From: a virus
Direction: 5' to 3' (one strand)
DNA length: 30,836 nucleotides
IMG/VR virus record: IMGVR_UViG_3300030380_003465
Span: 737-31,572 of that record
Shown here one piece after another: positions 1 to 8,232 of this stretch. Within the stretch, counting starts at the first letter, position 1. The number at the start of each line of letters is the position of its first letter. Below the pieces are notes generated by a model. It was not told where the DNA came from. It saw only the letters and a program-made list of their open reading frames with translations, and ran no database searches. The translations under genes and the position numbers were made by a program.

Positions 1-1
1 T

Positions 2-3000
2 TTCTGGAAGGGTGCGATAGATCTTACTCCAGCATCTGATACTTGGGTTGACACAGTAAGACTTGAAGCAAAAGTCATAGAGGTTGAAGGAAACTTTGCT
101 AAAACAATAAAAGAGGCAGAGAAAACTCAGGGTCTCGATCCTCAAACAGGATTGACTGAGATGATATGGCAAGGTTGGCAAACTGTTTGGACAGGAACTG
201 AAAGAAATATAAGAACAAATACCCGAACAGAAGAAGTAGACAGAAATGTTGATGTGAATTCTCAACGTAGAATTGAAACTTCTACCCTTAATACAATTCA
301 AGATACCTTTACTGATAACTTCAGAGTTGGAACATCTACAAGACAAGGTTCACGAGAGTTAATTACTGAAACATATGATCAAGAATCTCTTGGTGATAGA
401 ACAATCAGTAAGGAAGTTATACCTATAATGAGATCAAGAAATATCGCATTTGAGGGTAAAGGATTTAAACCACAAACAAGAGTTTACGGATTCTTTGATG
501 GAGTCAATGTGACTAAACATTGTGTTCCAAAACTTCTTGAAATAAACATGAAGTCTGGTGTATTCCAAGTAGGTGAAACAGTAACAGGAACTGTAACTGA
601 TGGTGGAATTAATTCAGCTAAAATAACATTTAGAGTTGCAGTATCAAACCATAAAGAAGGCCCTTATAATTCTCCAACAAGAGTATATGCAACAAGTCCA
701 TATACATCTACCACTGGAGCAACACAGTTAGAGACATACTCAGGTGCTGCTGGTTCAGTTCAATTATCAGGATCTGGAAGTGTAGCGATTATTCCATCTA
801 CTTATTCCTCAACATCAACGATATTAAATATTGATATAATTTCCCTCTCAGAGCAAGCACAAGGTGCTTATTTTGGACAAGTTACCACTGACATGGTATT
901 GAAAGGTAATACTTCAGGAGCTGAAGCGGTTATTACTGATGTAAGATTAATCTCTGATTTCTCTGCTTCCGTCTTTGGTAGTTTCTTTATACCAGATCCA
1001 AATATACCAGTAAATAGTAGATTTGAAACAGGAAAGAGAGAATTTAGATTAACTGATAGTCAGACAAATGACATTGATTCTTCAACAACAGTTGGTAGTG
1101 ATGTATTTGAAGCGACAGGAACTCTTGAAACTGTTCAGGAAAATATCCTTTCTGTTAGAAATGCAAAACGTGAAACACTTACTTCCACTCAGGATAGACC
1201 AGCAAGACAATTTATTGGAACTGATGTCAACACTGAAATTATTGGAACTCAACCATTAAGAAGAGTAGAAGAATTTGATCAAGACGATCCATTAGCACAA
1301 TCATTCTTTGTAAGTGAAAATAGTGGTGTTTATATTACAAGTTGTGAGGTTTACTTCTCGGCAGTTGATGATAATAACGTTCCTGTTCAATTAGATATAA
1401 GAACTTTAAAATTAGGAGTTCCATCTCAAGAAGTTCTTCCATATTCACAAATATTACTTGATCCAGATCAAATTACAACATCATCAAACGGATCAGTTGC
1501 AACTAAATTTACATTTAAATCACCAGTTTATTTGTCACCTGCAACTGAATATGCAATTTGCATGTTATCTGCATCAGCTAAATACAGAGTTTTCATATCA
1601 AGGATTGGTGAAAATGATTTAATTACAGATGAATTTGTATCAAATCAACCTACATTAGGATCATTATTTAAATCTCAAAATGCATCAACATGGGAACCAA
1701 GTCAATGGGAAGATTTAAAGTTTAAATTAAATAGAGCACAATTTGTTACATCAGGATCTGCTGAAATCTATAGTCCAATACTTGGTGAAGGTAATGCTCA
1801 AATTCCTAAATTATTACCAGATTCTCTTAGAATGAACTCTAAGAAAATAAGAGTTGGTATATCTTCAGCTTTTGCTGCTGGTATACATCCTACATTAGGA
1901 AATACAATTTACCAAACTGTATCTAATGCAACTGGTGATTTTGTAGGAAGTGCTGGTATTGCAACAGGTAATTTGGGAGTAATAAGAGCAGGATTGGGAT
2001 ACACTCCAGCTTCTGGAAATCGTGGTTTAATAGGTATTGCTTTAACCACTATCACAGGTAGTGGTAGAAACGCAACTGCAAATGTTCACTTTGATGGTGG
2101 AGTTGCTGTTGCGGCGACAATTTCAAATGGTGGAATTGGATATCAAGTCGGTGATATTGTAGGTATCTCTACCAATCTTGGTATTAATGCAAGATTATCA
2201 GTGGCATCTATCGGAAATACAAGTGAACTTATACTTGAAAATATTCAAGGTGAATTTGCAACTGGAGCTGGATCAACATTAATGTATGGAAATACACTTG
2301 GTAATGCAGGATTTGGTAGTGCAATCACAGGTAATGGTGGAGAGATTGGTGCATTTATTCCTGCGGGAACAATATCAACTATAACTGATGGTTTACACAT
2401 TATAGTTAATCACAAAAACCATGGAATGTATCACGAACAGAATAGAGTGATTATATCTGGAGTTGAAAGTGATATATTACCATCTAAATTATCTGTTGAT
2501 TACGCAATAGATTCTACAGATGATATTACTGTTGACAGTTCAACTGTGTATAGTAATTTTGAAAATGTTGGTGTTGCATCTACTAATCCCGGATATGTTA
2601 AGATTGGAAATGAAATTATTAGATATGAAGGTGTATCTGGTAATACACTAACTGGTATTACAAGGCAACAAGATTCAACTCTTGCTGCAAATTACACATC
2701 AGGATTATTAGTTGAAAAATATGAATTGAATGGCGTATCTTTACGTAGAATAAATCAAACTCATAATCTAGCAGATGTCACTGATTCAAATCCAATAACA
2801 TTTGACTCGTATAAAATTAAATTAGATATGGGTTCAAATGGAATTGGTAGAACAAGCGTTACAACTTCAGATTTCCCACCAAGATTATTCTTAAATGGAA
2901 CAAAATCATCCGGTGGTTCAAATATACGTGCAACACAAAACATGCCATTTGAAGTTATCACACCTATGGTTCAGAATGTCACTGTTCCCGGAACTTCTCT

Positions 3001-3763
3001 CAGTGCTAACTTGAGAACTGTAAGTGGAACAAGTGTGAATACAGGATCTGGTCAAGGATCAGATACACCATTTATTGTTCAACCAACAGAAAGTATCGCT
3101 TTAAATCAAATCAATTATTTGAATTCACCTAGAATAATTGCATCAAGAGTAAATGAAATTAACAATGCAACTATAACAGTATTACCGGGAGATCGGTCAT
3201 TAAATATGACACTTGATCTATCAACTACTGATAGTCGTATATCTCCTTTTGTTGATACTGAAAGAATGAATACAATTCTTACCTCAAATAGAGTTGATAA
3301 ATTAATTACTAACTTTACTGAAGATAGTCGAGTCGATACTCTTACTGAAGATCCATCATCATTCTTGTATATTTCAAAAGAAAATACATTAGAAACATCT
3401 GCTACATCAATCAAGATTATACTTGATGCACATATTAATGAATATAATGATATAAGAGCGTTCTTCTCAATTAGCGAGAATCAGGGGTCAGAACCGATAT
3501 TCATACCGTTCCCCGGTTTTGATAATTTAAATGAAAGAGGACAGGTGGTTGCACTTGATAAGAGTGATGGAAGACCAGATTCAAAAGTATCATTATCAGA
3601 TGCTAGTGGATTTGCATCTGAAGAATTACAATATAAAGAGTATACATTCAGTATTACAGATCTACCCTCATTTAAATCATTTAGAATAAAATTATTAGGA
3701 TCATCAACCAATCAAGCTTATGTTCCTAGATTCAGAAGTTTGAAGGTGATCGCTTTAGCATAA
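2..3763 (+). CDS. Large virion structural protein, DUF4815-like, 5' truncated
   Basis: The frame is open from base 2, before the first ATG at 152, so the gene starts outside the window; at least 1,253 codons are present. The segment before that ATG (FWKGAIDLTPASDTWVDT) reads as normal protein and resembles the DUF4815-type structural proteins of T4-like cyanophages, usually annotated as virion or baseplate/tail-fibre-associated proteins; that family call is from memory. The middle has a conserved-looking DPLAQSFFVSENSGVYITS segment. Later come Gly-rich repeats with GxGY cores (about bases 1980-2170) and a small domain with GYVKIGNEIIRYEG and TGITRQQDST (about 2590-2690) that resembles the C-terminal domain of gp15 here. 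It has no membrane segments and is rich in Ser, Thr, Asn and Gly, as expected of an extracellular beta-rich structure. It lies upstream of the neck genes. Exact virion position is unknown. Confidence 0.85.
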   Translation, partial: FWKGAIDLTPASDTWVDTVRLEAKVIEVEGNFAKTIKEAEKTQGLDPQTGLTEMIWQGWQTVWTGTERNIRTNTRTEEVDRNVDVNSQRRIETSTLNTIQDTFTDNFRVGTSTRQGSRELITETYDQESLGDRTISKEVIPIMRSRNIAFEGKGFKPQTRVYGFFDGVNVTKHCVPKLLEINMKSGVFQVGETVTGTVTDGGINSAKITFRVAVSNHKEGPYNSPTRVYATSPYTSTTGATQLETYSGAAGSVQLSGSGSVAIIPSTYSSTSTILNIDIISLSEQAQGAYFGQVTTDMVLKGNTSGAEAVITDVRLISDFSASVFGSFFIPDPNIPVNSRFETGKREFRLTDSQTNDIDSSTTVGSDVFEATGTLETVQENILSVRNAKRETLTSTQDRPARQFIGTDVNTEIIGTQPLRRVEEFDQDDPLAQSFFVSENSGVYITSCEVYFSAVDDNNVPVQLDIRTLKLGVPSQEVLPYSQILLDPDQITTSSNGSVATKFTFKSPVYLSPATEYAICMLSASAKYRVFISRIGENDLITDEFVSNQPTLGSLFKSQNASTWEPSQWEDLKFKLNRAQFVTSGSAEIYSPILGEGNAQIPKLLPDSLRMNSKKIRVGISSAFAAGIHPTLGNTIYQTVSNATGDFVGSAGIATGNLGVIRAGLGYTPASGNRGLIGIALTTITGSGRNATANVHFDGGVAVAATISNGGIGYQVGDIVGISTNLGINARLSVASIGNTSELILENIQGEFATGAGSTLMYGNTLGNAGFGSAITGNGGEIGAFIPAGTISTITDGLHIIVNHKNHGMYHEQNRVIISGVESDILPSKLSVDYAIDSTDDITVDSSTVYSNFENVGVASTNPGYVKIGNEIIRYEGVSGNTLTGITRQQDSTLAANYTSGLLVEKYELNGVSLRRINQTHNLADVTDSNPITFDSYKIKLDMGSNGIGRTSVTTSDFPPRLFLNGTKSSGGSNIRATQNMPFEVITPMVQNVTVPGTSLSANLRTVSGTSVNTGSGQGSDTPFIVQPTESIALNQINYLNSPRIIASRVNEINNATITVLPGDRSLNMTLDLSTTDSRISPFVDTERMNTILTSNRVDKLITNFTEDSRVDTLTEDPSSFLYISKENTLETSATSIKIILDAHINEYNDIRAFFSISENQGSEPIFIPFPGFDNLNERGQVVALDKSDGRPDSKVSLSDASGFASEELQYKEYTFSITDLPSFKSFRIKLLGSSTNQAYVPRFRSLKVIALA

Positions 3764-3987
3764 TGAGTTTTATTAAAGTAAAAGATAATGAGCATTTAGT
3801 TAGAGATACTAATTCAAATTGCATCATTAATACAAACAAGTCTGAGTATGAGGAGTATCTATCTCGTCGTAAACTCAAACAGTCTGAAAAAAATAAAATT
3901 GAAAATCTTGAAAAAGATGTATCTACTTTAAAAAATGATATTGGTGAAATAAAAGATCTCTTAAGGAGTTTAGTAAATGGCAACTAA
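3763..3987 (+). CDS. Small conserved coiled-coil protein, 74 aa
   Basis: The start codon shares its A with the stop of the large structural gene (TAATG), which suggests translational coupling. The N-terminal half (HLVRDTNSNCIINTNKSEYEEYL) resembles small proteins that I remember from this place in cyanophage structural modules. The C-terminal half, about residues 35-74, is a charged heptad-like helix (KNKIENLEKDVSTLKNDIGE) that should form a coiled coil. It overlaps the next gene by 11 bases. No catalytic motif is visible and function is unknown; a structural or assembly role is inferred only from its position among virion genes. Confidence 0.75.
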   Translation: MSFIKVKDNEHLVRDTNSNCIINTNKSEYEEYLSRRKLKQSEKNKIENLEKDVSTLKNDIGEIKDLLRSLVNGN

Positions 3988-4402
3988 AAAGATAACATTT
4001 GATCCAGAGGCAGGAGTTGCATATCCATGCGATTTGATATTAAATGTTGGTGCAGATTTTAGTGCATCATTTCAAGTTGTTGATACTTCAAACACTGGTT
4101 TTAATTTTTCCACCACCAATTCAGTTGGTCTTGGGACAACGACTGGATGGACAGGATCATCTCAAATGACAAAGAGTGTTGCAGTTGGATCAACTGCTTT
4201 TCCTGATGCGACATTTAGTGTTGGAATTGATACTACTGCATCAGTTGGTTATGGATTTACAATATCATTAGGTTCAACTGCGACAAGAAGTATAAAGGCT
4301 GGGAGATATGTATATGATGTTTTAGTCGGTTCAGGATCGACTGTGTATAGAATTGTAGACGGTAACATCATCGTAAGAGGTGGTGTATCTTCCGCACCAT
4401 AA
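3977..4402 (+). CDS. Hypothetical virion-associated protein, 141 aa
   Basis: Starts inside the preceding gene; a GGAG at bases 3965-3968 is its likely ribosome site. The protein is low in charge and rich in Gly, Ser, Thr and Val (for example SVGIDTTASVGYGFTISLG), a composition typical of beta-sandwich virion proteins, and has no signal peptide or membrane segment. The C-terminus (RYVYDVLVGSGSTVYRIVDG) looks like an immunoglobulin-like or baseplate-type beta fold; it resembles phage proteins with a 'GxYxYDV' strand. It directly precedes gp13. I do not recognise a T4 counterpart. Its stop codon TAA is part of the late-promoter octamer for gp13. Confidence 0.75.
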   Translation: MATKKITFDPEAGVAYPCDLILNVGADFSASFQVVDTSNTGFNFSTTNSVGLGTTTGWTGSSQMTKSVAVGSTAFPDATFSVGIDTTASVGYGFTISLGSTATRSIKAGRYVYDVLVGSGSTVYRIVDGNIIVRGGVSSAP

Positions 4403-4405
4403 ATA
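4398..4405 (+). promoter_or_regulatory. Candidate T4-type late promoter for gp13
   Basis: CATAAATA, one base off the T4 late -10 octamer TATAAATA, lies 19 bases before the gp13 ATG and contains the stop codon of the previous gene. It is one of a series of similar octamers in this window placed before structural genes. gp55 (26791) would be the factor that reads it. Confidence 0.6.
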
Positions 4406-4424
4406 TTGATAGAGGTATTGTGTA

Positions 4425-5273
4425 ATGGCTCAACCAACGAGTAGATCAACATTAATCGATTATTGCAAAAGGCAACTGGGTGCCCCAGTGCTTGAAATTA
4501 ATGTTGCGGACGAACAAGTTGAAGACTTGTTAGATGATGCTCTTCAATTTTATCAGGAGAGACATTATGATGGTGTCATACAGACATACTTAAAGTATCA
4601 AATAAGACAAGTAGATGTAGATAGAGCAAGAGGTAGAAATGGAAATAACCCAGTAGGAATAGTTACAACATCAACGTCTACATCGATCGTTGGTGTGACA
4701 ACTACTTTTACCTTTGAAGAGGATAGTAATTATCTTGAGATGCCATCTTCAGTTATTGGAGTAAATAAACTTTTTCACTTTGATGGATCTAACACAGTTA
4801 CTAATAATATGTTCAGTGTTAAGTATCAATTGTTTTTAAATGATGTTGCATTTAATTTAGGATATGCTGGCATATTGAACTATGCAATGACAAAAAGGTA
4901 TCTTGAAGATATTAATTTTGCCCTTACAACAGAAAAACAAATAAGATTTAATCAAAGACAAGATCGTTTATACATGGATATAGATTTTGCAAGTGTTGAT
5001 GTTGGTGATTTTATTATCATTGATTGTTTTAGAATAATTGATCCGGATGATTTTACTGGTGTTTACAATGATTACTTTTTAAAAAGATATTTGACAGCGT
5101 TAATGAAAAGGCAGTGGGGTCAAAATCTTATTAAGTTTCAAGGTGTTAAATTACCCGGTGGTATAGAATTGAATGGAAGACAAATATATGATGATGGTCA
5201 AAGAGAACTTGATGTCATAAGAGAGCAAATGTCAAATACTTACGAACTTCCTCCATTAGATTTTATAGGTTAA
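4425..5273 (+). CDS. gp13: Neck protein gp13 (head completion)
   Basis: 282 aa against about 309 in T4. The N-terminus (SRSTLIDYCKRQLGAPVLEI) followed by VADEQVEDLLDDALQFYQ is the characteristic start of gp13 in T4-like phages. In T4, gp13 forms a ring with gp14 below the portal after DNA packaging and lets the tail attach. The rest includes a hydrophobic, aromatic middle region (FIIIDCFRIIDPDDFTGVYN, about residues 197-216) and a charged C-terminus ending PPLDFIG. It is followed after 4 bases by gp14, its partner, matching the T4 order. A late-type octamer stands 19 bases upstream. Confidence 0.93.
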   Translation: MAQPTSRSTLIDYCKRQLGAPVLEINVADEQVEDLLDDALQFYQERHYDGVIQTYLKYQIRQVDVDRARGRNGNNPVGIVTTSTSTSIVGVTTTFTFEEDSNYLEMPSSVIGVNKLFHFDGSNTVTNNMFSVKYQLFLNDVAFNLGYAGILNYAMTKRYLEDINFALTTEKQIRFNQRQDRLYMDIDFASVDVGDFIIIDCFRIIDPDDFTGVYNDYFLKRYLTALMKRQWGQNLIKFQGVKLPGGIELNGRQIYDDGQRELDVIREQMSNTYELPPLDFIG

Positions 5274-5277
5274 TGAT

Positions 5278-6705
5278 ATGGTGCTCAATCCGTTTTTTCA
5301 ACAAGGATCTAAAGGCGAACAAAATTTAGTTCAATCATTAATTAATGAGCAACTACAAATGTATGGAGTGAATGTTCACTACATGCCACGAAAGTATGCG
5401 AAAACAAATACAATCATTAAAGAAGTAATAGAATCAAAGTTTGATGATGCGTATCCTATTGAGGCTTACGTTGAGTCTTTTGACGGTTATGGTGACAATC
5501 CCACCTTGCTTTCTAAATTTGGAATACAGCAAACTAATGAATTAACATTAACTATTTCAAGAGAGAGATTTGAAACGTATATATCTCCTTTAATAAAAAA
5601 TGAAGAAAATATCAAACTATCAACAAGACCAAAAGAGGGTGATTTAATTTATTTTCCTCTAGGTGATCGTTTATTTGAGATTAAATATGTAGAACATGAG
5701 CAACCTTTTTATCAATTACGTGATACTTATGTTTATACTCTTCGTTGCGAACTCTTCCGTTATGAGGATGAAGTCATCGATACTGGAGTTGGTGAGATAG
5801 ATGATACACTTGCTGCAACAGAAGGTGTTGATGGTGAAGATTTTATCATAGGTGGAACACAAGTTTTAACATTAGTCGGAACAGCATCAAGTGCATCTGC
5901 GGTAACTACTGTAGTAAATGGTGGTATTCAATTTATTGATATAACAAATCGTGGTAGAAATTATTTGTTTGCACCTAGAGTTGCTATTTCTTCAGCACCT
6001 ACTGGTGGTGTGACAGGTATTGCGACTGCTAATTTAAGAAGTGGTATTGTTGTTTGCACGGGTGCAGCAGAGGCATCAAATTTAAAAGCATCAGTCGTTC
6101 AAACAATAAATCTAGTAAATCCCGGATCAGGATATACAACTGGGCCTGATATACAAATATTTGGTGGTGATGGTGTAGGTGCTGCTGCAACTGCTGGAAT
6201 GGCAAATGGAACTATTGGTATTGTAACTATAACAGGTGGTGGTTCCGGATATACAACAACACCAACAATTACTTTCACAGGACTATCAACAGTATCTGCT
6301 GCTGCAACTGCGATCGTATCAACTGCAGGAACCATAAGTGCAATTCATATAACAAATGCTGGTGCTGGATACTCAACACCTCCAACAATTGCAATCGATC
6401 CTCCTGCTGCAAGTGATGCATCTGGTAATTTCCAGTTTAATGAGATAATCACAGGTGGAACAAGTGGAGCAACCGCAAGAGTAAGAAAATGGAATTCTGT
6501 GACAAGTGAATTAGATATATCAAATGTAGAAGGGACGTTCCTAAGAAAAGAAACAGTTACTGGTGGAACTTCAGGTGCAGTTCATACAATTCGACTTATA
6601 GATCTTACAAACTTTGATGATGGGTTTGGTGATAATGATGACTTTGAAACTGAAGCAGATGCGATCATCGACTTCTCTGAGGGCAATCCTTTTGGGCAAC
6701 CATAA
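5278..6705 (+). CDS. gp14: Neck protein gp14 with long repeat extension
   Basis: 475 aa against about 256 in T4. The start MVLNPFFQQGSKGEQNLVQS and the following LINEQLQMYGVNVHYMPRKY are typical of gp14; the conserved neck domain seems to end near residue 170 (QLRDTYVYTLRCELFRYEDE). After that comes an extension of about 300 residues built of Gly/Ala/Thr-rich units: four with a G-x-G-Y-like core (near bases 5950, 6125, 6235 and 6358; the first is degenerate, GRNY), then two with a GGTSGA core (near 6450 and 6560). These look like surface-exposed beta repeats and also occur in the large structural protein upstream. gp14 works with gp13 at the head-tail joint. The start has little ribosome-site signal; coupling to gp13 is likely. 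Confidence 0.92.
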   Translation: MVLNPFFQQGSKGEQNLVQSLINEQLQMYGVNVHYMPRKYAKTNTIIKEVIESKFDDAYPIEAYVESFDGYGDNPTLLSKFGIQQTNELTLTISRERFETYISPLIKNEENIKLSTRPKEGDLIYFPLGDRLFEIKYVEHEQPFYQLRDTYVYTLRCELFRYEDEVIDTGVGEIDDTLAATEGVDGEDFIIGGTQVLTLVGTASSASAVTTVVNGGIQFIDITNRGRNYLFAPRVAISSAPTGGVTGIATANLRSGIVVCTGAAEASNLKASVVQTINLVNPGSGYTTGPDIQIFGGDGVGAAATAGMANGTIGIVTITGGGSGYTTTPTITFTGLSTVSAAATAIVSTAGTISAIHITNAGAGYSTPPTIAIDPPAASDASGNFQFNEIITGGTSGATARVRKWNSVTSELDISNVEGTFLRKETVTGGTSGAVHTIRLIDLTNFDDGFGDNDDFETEADAIIDFSEGNPFGQP

Positions 6706-6708
6706 ATA
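6701..6708 (+). promoter_or_regulatory. Candidate T4-type late promoter for gp15
   Basis: CATAAATA, 19 bases before the gp15 start and containing the gp14 stop codon TAA. Same octamer and same distance as the one before gp13, which makes chance less likely. Confidence 0.6.
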
Positions 6709-6727
6709 ATATCGTATAGGTGCAAAA

Positions 6728-7753
6728 ATGTTTGAGTATTTTTACAACGAAATATTAAGAAAAACAATTATTTCATTTGGAACGTTGTTTAATGATCTCT
6801 CCATTAAACATACAGATTCTGATGGAAATAAATCAGTAACAAAAGTTCCATTGGCATACGGGCCAATTCAAAAATTTCTAGCGAGATTGGAACAAGCACC
6901 AGATTTAAATAAGTCAACAGCAATGACATTACCAAGAATGTCATTTGAATTTAATGGACTTACTTATGATTCAAGTAGAAAAGTTACAACAACACAACAA
7001 CTTACTGTTAAAGATCCAAATACTGATACAGTAACTAAAAAAGTTTTCATGCCTGTCCCCTACAATATGGCATTTGAACTTAACATAATGACAAAATTAA
7101 ATGATGATGCACTTCAGATTGTTGAGCAAATACTTCCATTCTTTCAACCATCATATAACGTCACAGTCAATCTTCTTTCTGAAATAAATGAAAAAAGAGA
7201 TATACCTGTTGTTTTAGAGAGTGTTACATTTCAAGATGAATATGAAGGAGATTATACTTCAAGAAGAGTTTTATATTACACACTAAGATTCACAGCAAAA
7301 ACTTACTTGTTTGGCCCTGTTACAACAGCGACTGCAGATATCATTAAATCTACATCCATCCGTTATCTTGCTGGTGGAGCACGAAGTCTTGAGAGAGATA
7401 TTACTTACTCAGTTACACCGAGAGCAATTAAAGATTATACTGGCGATGTAATAACAAATCTTGCAGAAGATATAGACGGAGTTCAAACAACATTTAAGGT
7501 TGATAATACCACCAATCTAAAGACAGACTTTTATGTTGTTATAGATAATGAAGAGATGTTTGTAAAATCTATCTCCACCTCATCAAGCAAAATCACTGTT
7601 AGAAGAGGTCAAGATAAAACTTTACCCACATCACATGTTAGAGGTAGTGACATTTTAGGCATTGATTATACTCAAAATGCAGAAGGTGTTGGTGTCGATA
7701 GCGCAATTATCCCGATGGGAGATGACTTTGGATTTACTGGAATCAGCACATGA
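6728..7753 (+). CDS. gp15: Tail sheath stabilizer and completion protein gp15
   Basis: 341 aa against about 272 in T4. The N-terminus (MFEYFYNEILRKTIISFGTL) closely parallels T4 gp15 (MFGYFYN...), and the following FNDLSIKH, KVPLAYGP and LPRMSFEFNGLTYD segments match the family pattern. In T4, gp15 caps the tail tube and sheath and docks the tail to the neck. The C-terminal part, about residues 250-341, is an extra domain: DGVQTTFKVDNTTNL, then VVIDNEEMFVKSI and ITVRRGQDKT. The same kind of module (IGNEIIRYEG ... TRQQDST) occurs in the large structural protein at the window start. The stop overlaps gp16 by 4 bases (ATGA). Confidence 0.93.
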   Translation: MFEYFYNEILRKTIISFGTLFNDLSIKHTDSDGNKSVTKVPLAYGPIQKFLARLEQAPDLNKSTAMTLPRMSFEFNGLTYDSSRKVTTTQQLTVKDPNTDTVTKKVFMPVPYNMAFELNIMTKLNDDALQIVEQILPFFQPSYNVTVNLLSEINEKRDIPVVLESVTFQDEYEGDYTSRRVLYYTLRFTAKTYLFGPVTTATADIIKSTSIRYLAGGARSLERDITYSVTPRAIKDYTGDVITNLAEDIDGVQTTFKVDNTTNLKTDFYVVIDNEEMFVKSISTSSSKITVRRGQDKTLPTSHVRGSDILGIDYTQNAEGVGVDSAIIPMGDDFGFTGIST

Positions 7754-8193
7754 AAACCTCGAAATTTGACAACTTAAATGATGCATTTAACGTAGAGTCA
7801 ATATCTCCAGACAAGATAATTCAATCGACAGAAGATACGCAGATAATTAAAAAAGATGTATTAGATAGTGTTAACGAAGATATAAAAAAAGATTACAAAT
7901 ATACAAGAGGTCAATTATATTCTATAATCGAAAAGGGACAGGAGGCTATTAATGGAATACTTGAGTTAGCACAAGAAAGTGAGATGCCAAGAGCGTATGA
8001 AGTTGCAGGACAATTAATCAAAAACGTATCTGATGCAACAGATAAATTAATGGATCTTCAGAAAAAACTCAAGGATGTGAATAAAGAAGAGGAACAGAAG
8101 GGGCCATCGACAGTCAATAACGCTTTGTTTGTTGGATCAACATCAGAGTTATCTAAACTATTAAAGTCTGAAATCGATAAGGGTAATAAATAA
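7750..8193 (+). CDS. gp16: Small terminase subunit gp16
   Basis: 147 aa against about 164 in T4. The layout matches T4 gp16: a variable acidic N-terminus, a helical middle with DDYG-like text replaced here by KKDYKYTRGQLYSIIEKGQE, a PRAYEVAGQLIKNVSDATDK segment corresponding to T4 PRHMEVFATL, and a C-terminal ALFVGSTSELSKLLK corresponding to T4 ATVFMGSPTELMDEI. The protein forms oligomers that recognise concatemeric DNA and regulate gp17. It overlaps gp15 by ATGA. In this phage it is separated from gp17 by about 4 kb of accessory genes, while T4 has the two adjacent. Confidence 0.9.
   Translation: MKTSKFDNLNDAFNVESISPDKIIQSTEDTQIIKKDVLDSVNEDIKKDYKYTRGQLYSIIEKGQEAINGILELAQESEMPRAYEVAGQLIKNVSDATDKLMDLQKKLKDVNKEEEQKGPSTVNNALFVGSTSELSKLLKSEIDKGNK
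8185..8192 (+). promoter_or_regulatory. Candidate late promoter before the 644-aa fibre-like gene
   Basis: AATAAATA, overlapping the gp16 stop codon, 40 bases before the next start. A short inverted repeat (GGGA...TCCC, about 8198-8211) lies between octamer and gene and would be within the 5' leader; its role is unknown. Confidence 0.45.
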
Positions 8194-8232
8194 ATCAGGG
8201 AGAGGAATCCCGAAGTAATATTTACTCATACA

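Noticed and set aside
152-154. ATG at 152 as the start of the large structural protein
   Set aside because: The frame is open to the window edge and the 50 upstream codons read as typical structural-protein sequence, so the gene is 5' truncated.
8198-8211. GGGA/TCCC hairpin after gp16 as a terminator
   Set aside because: The stem is only four pairs and no T run follows; it may only be a leader structure.
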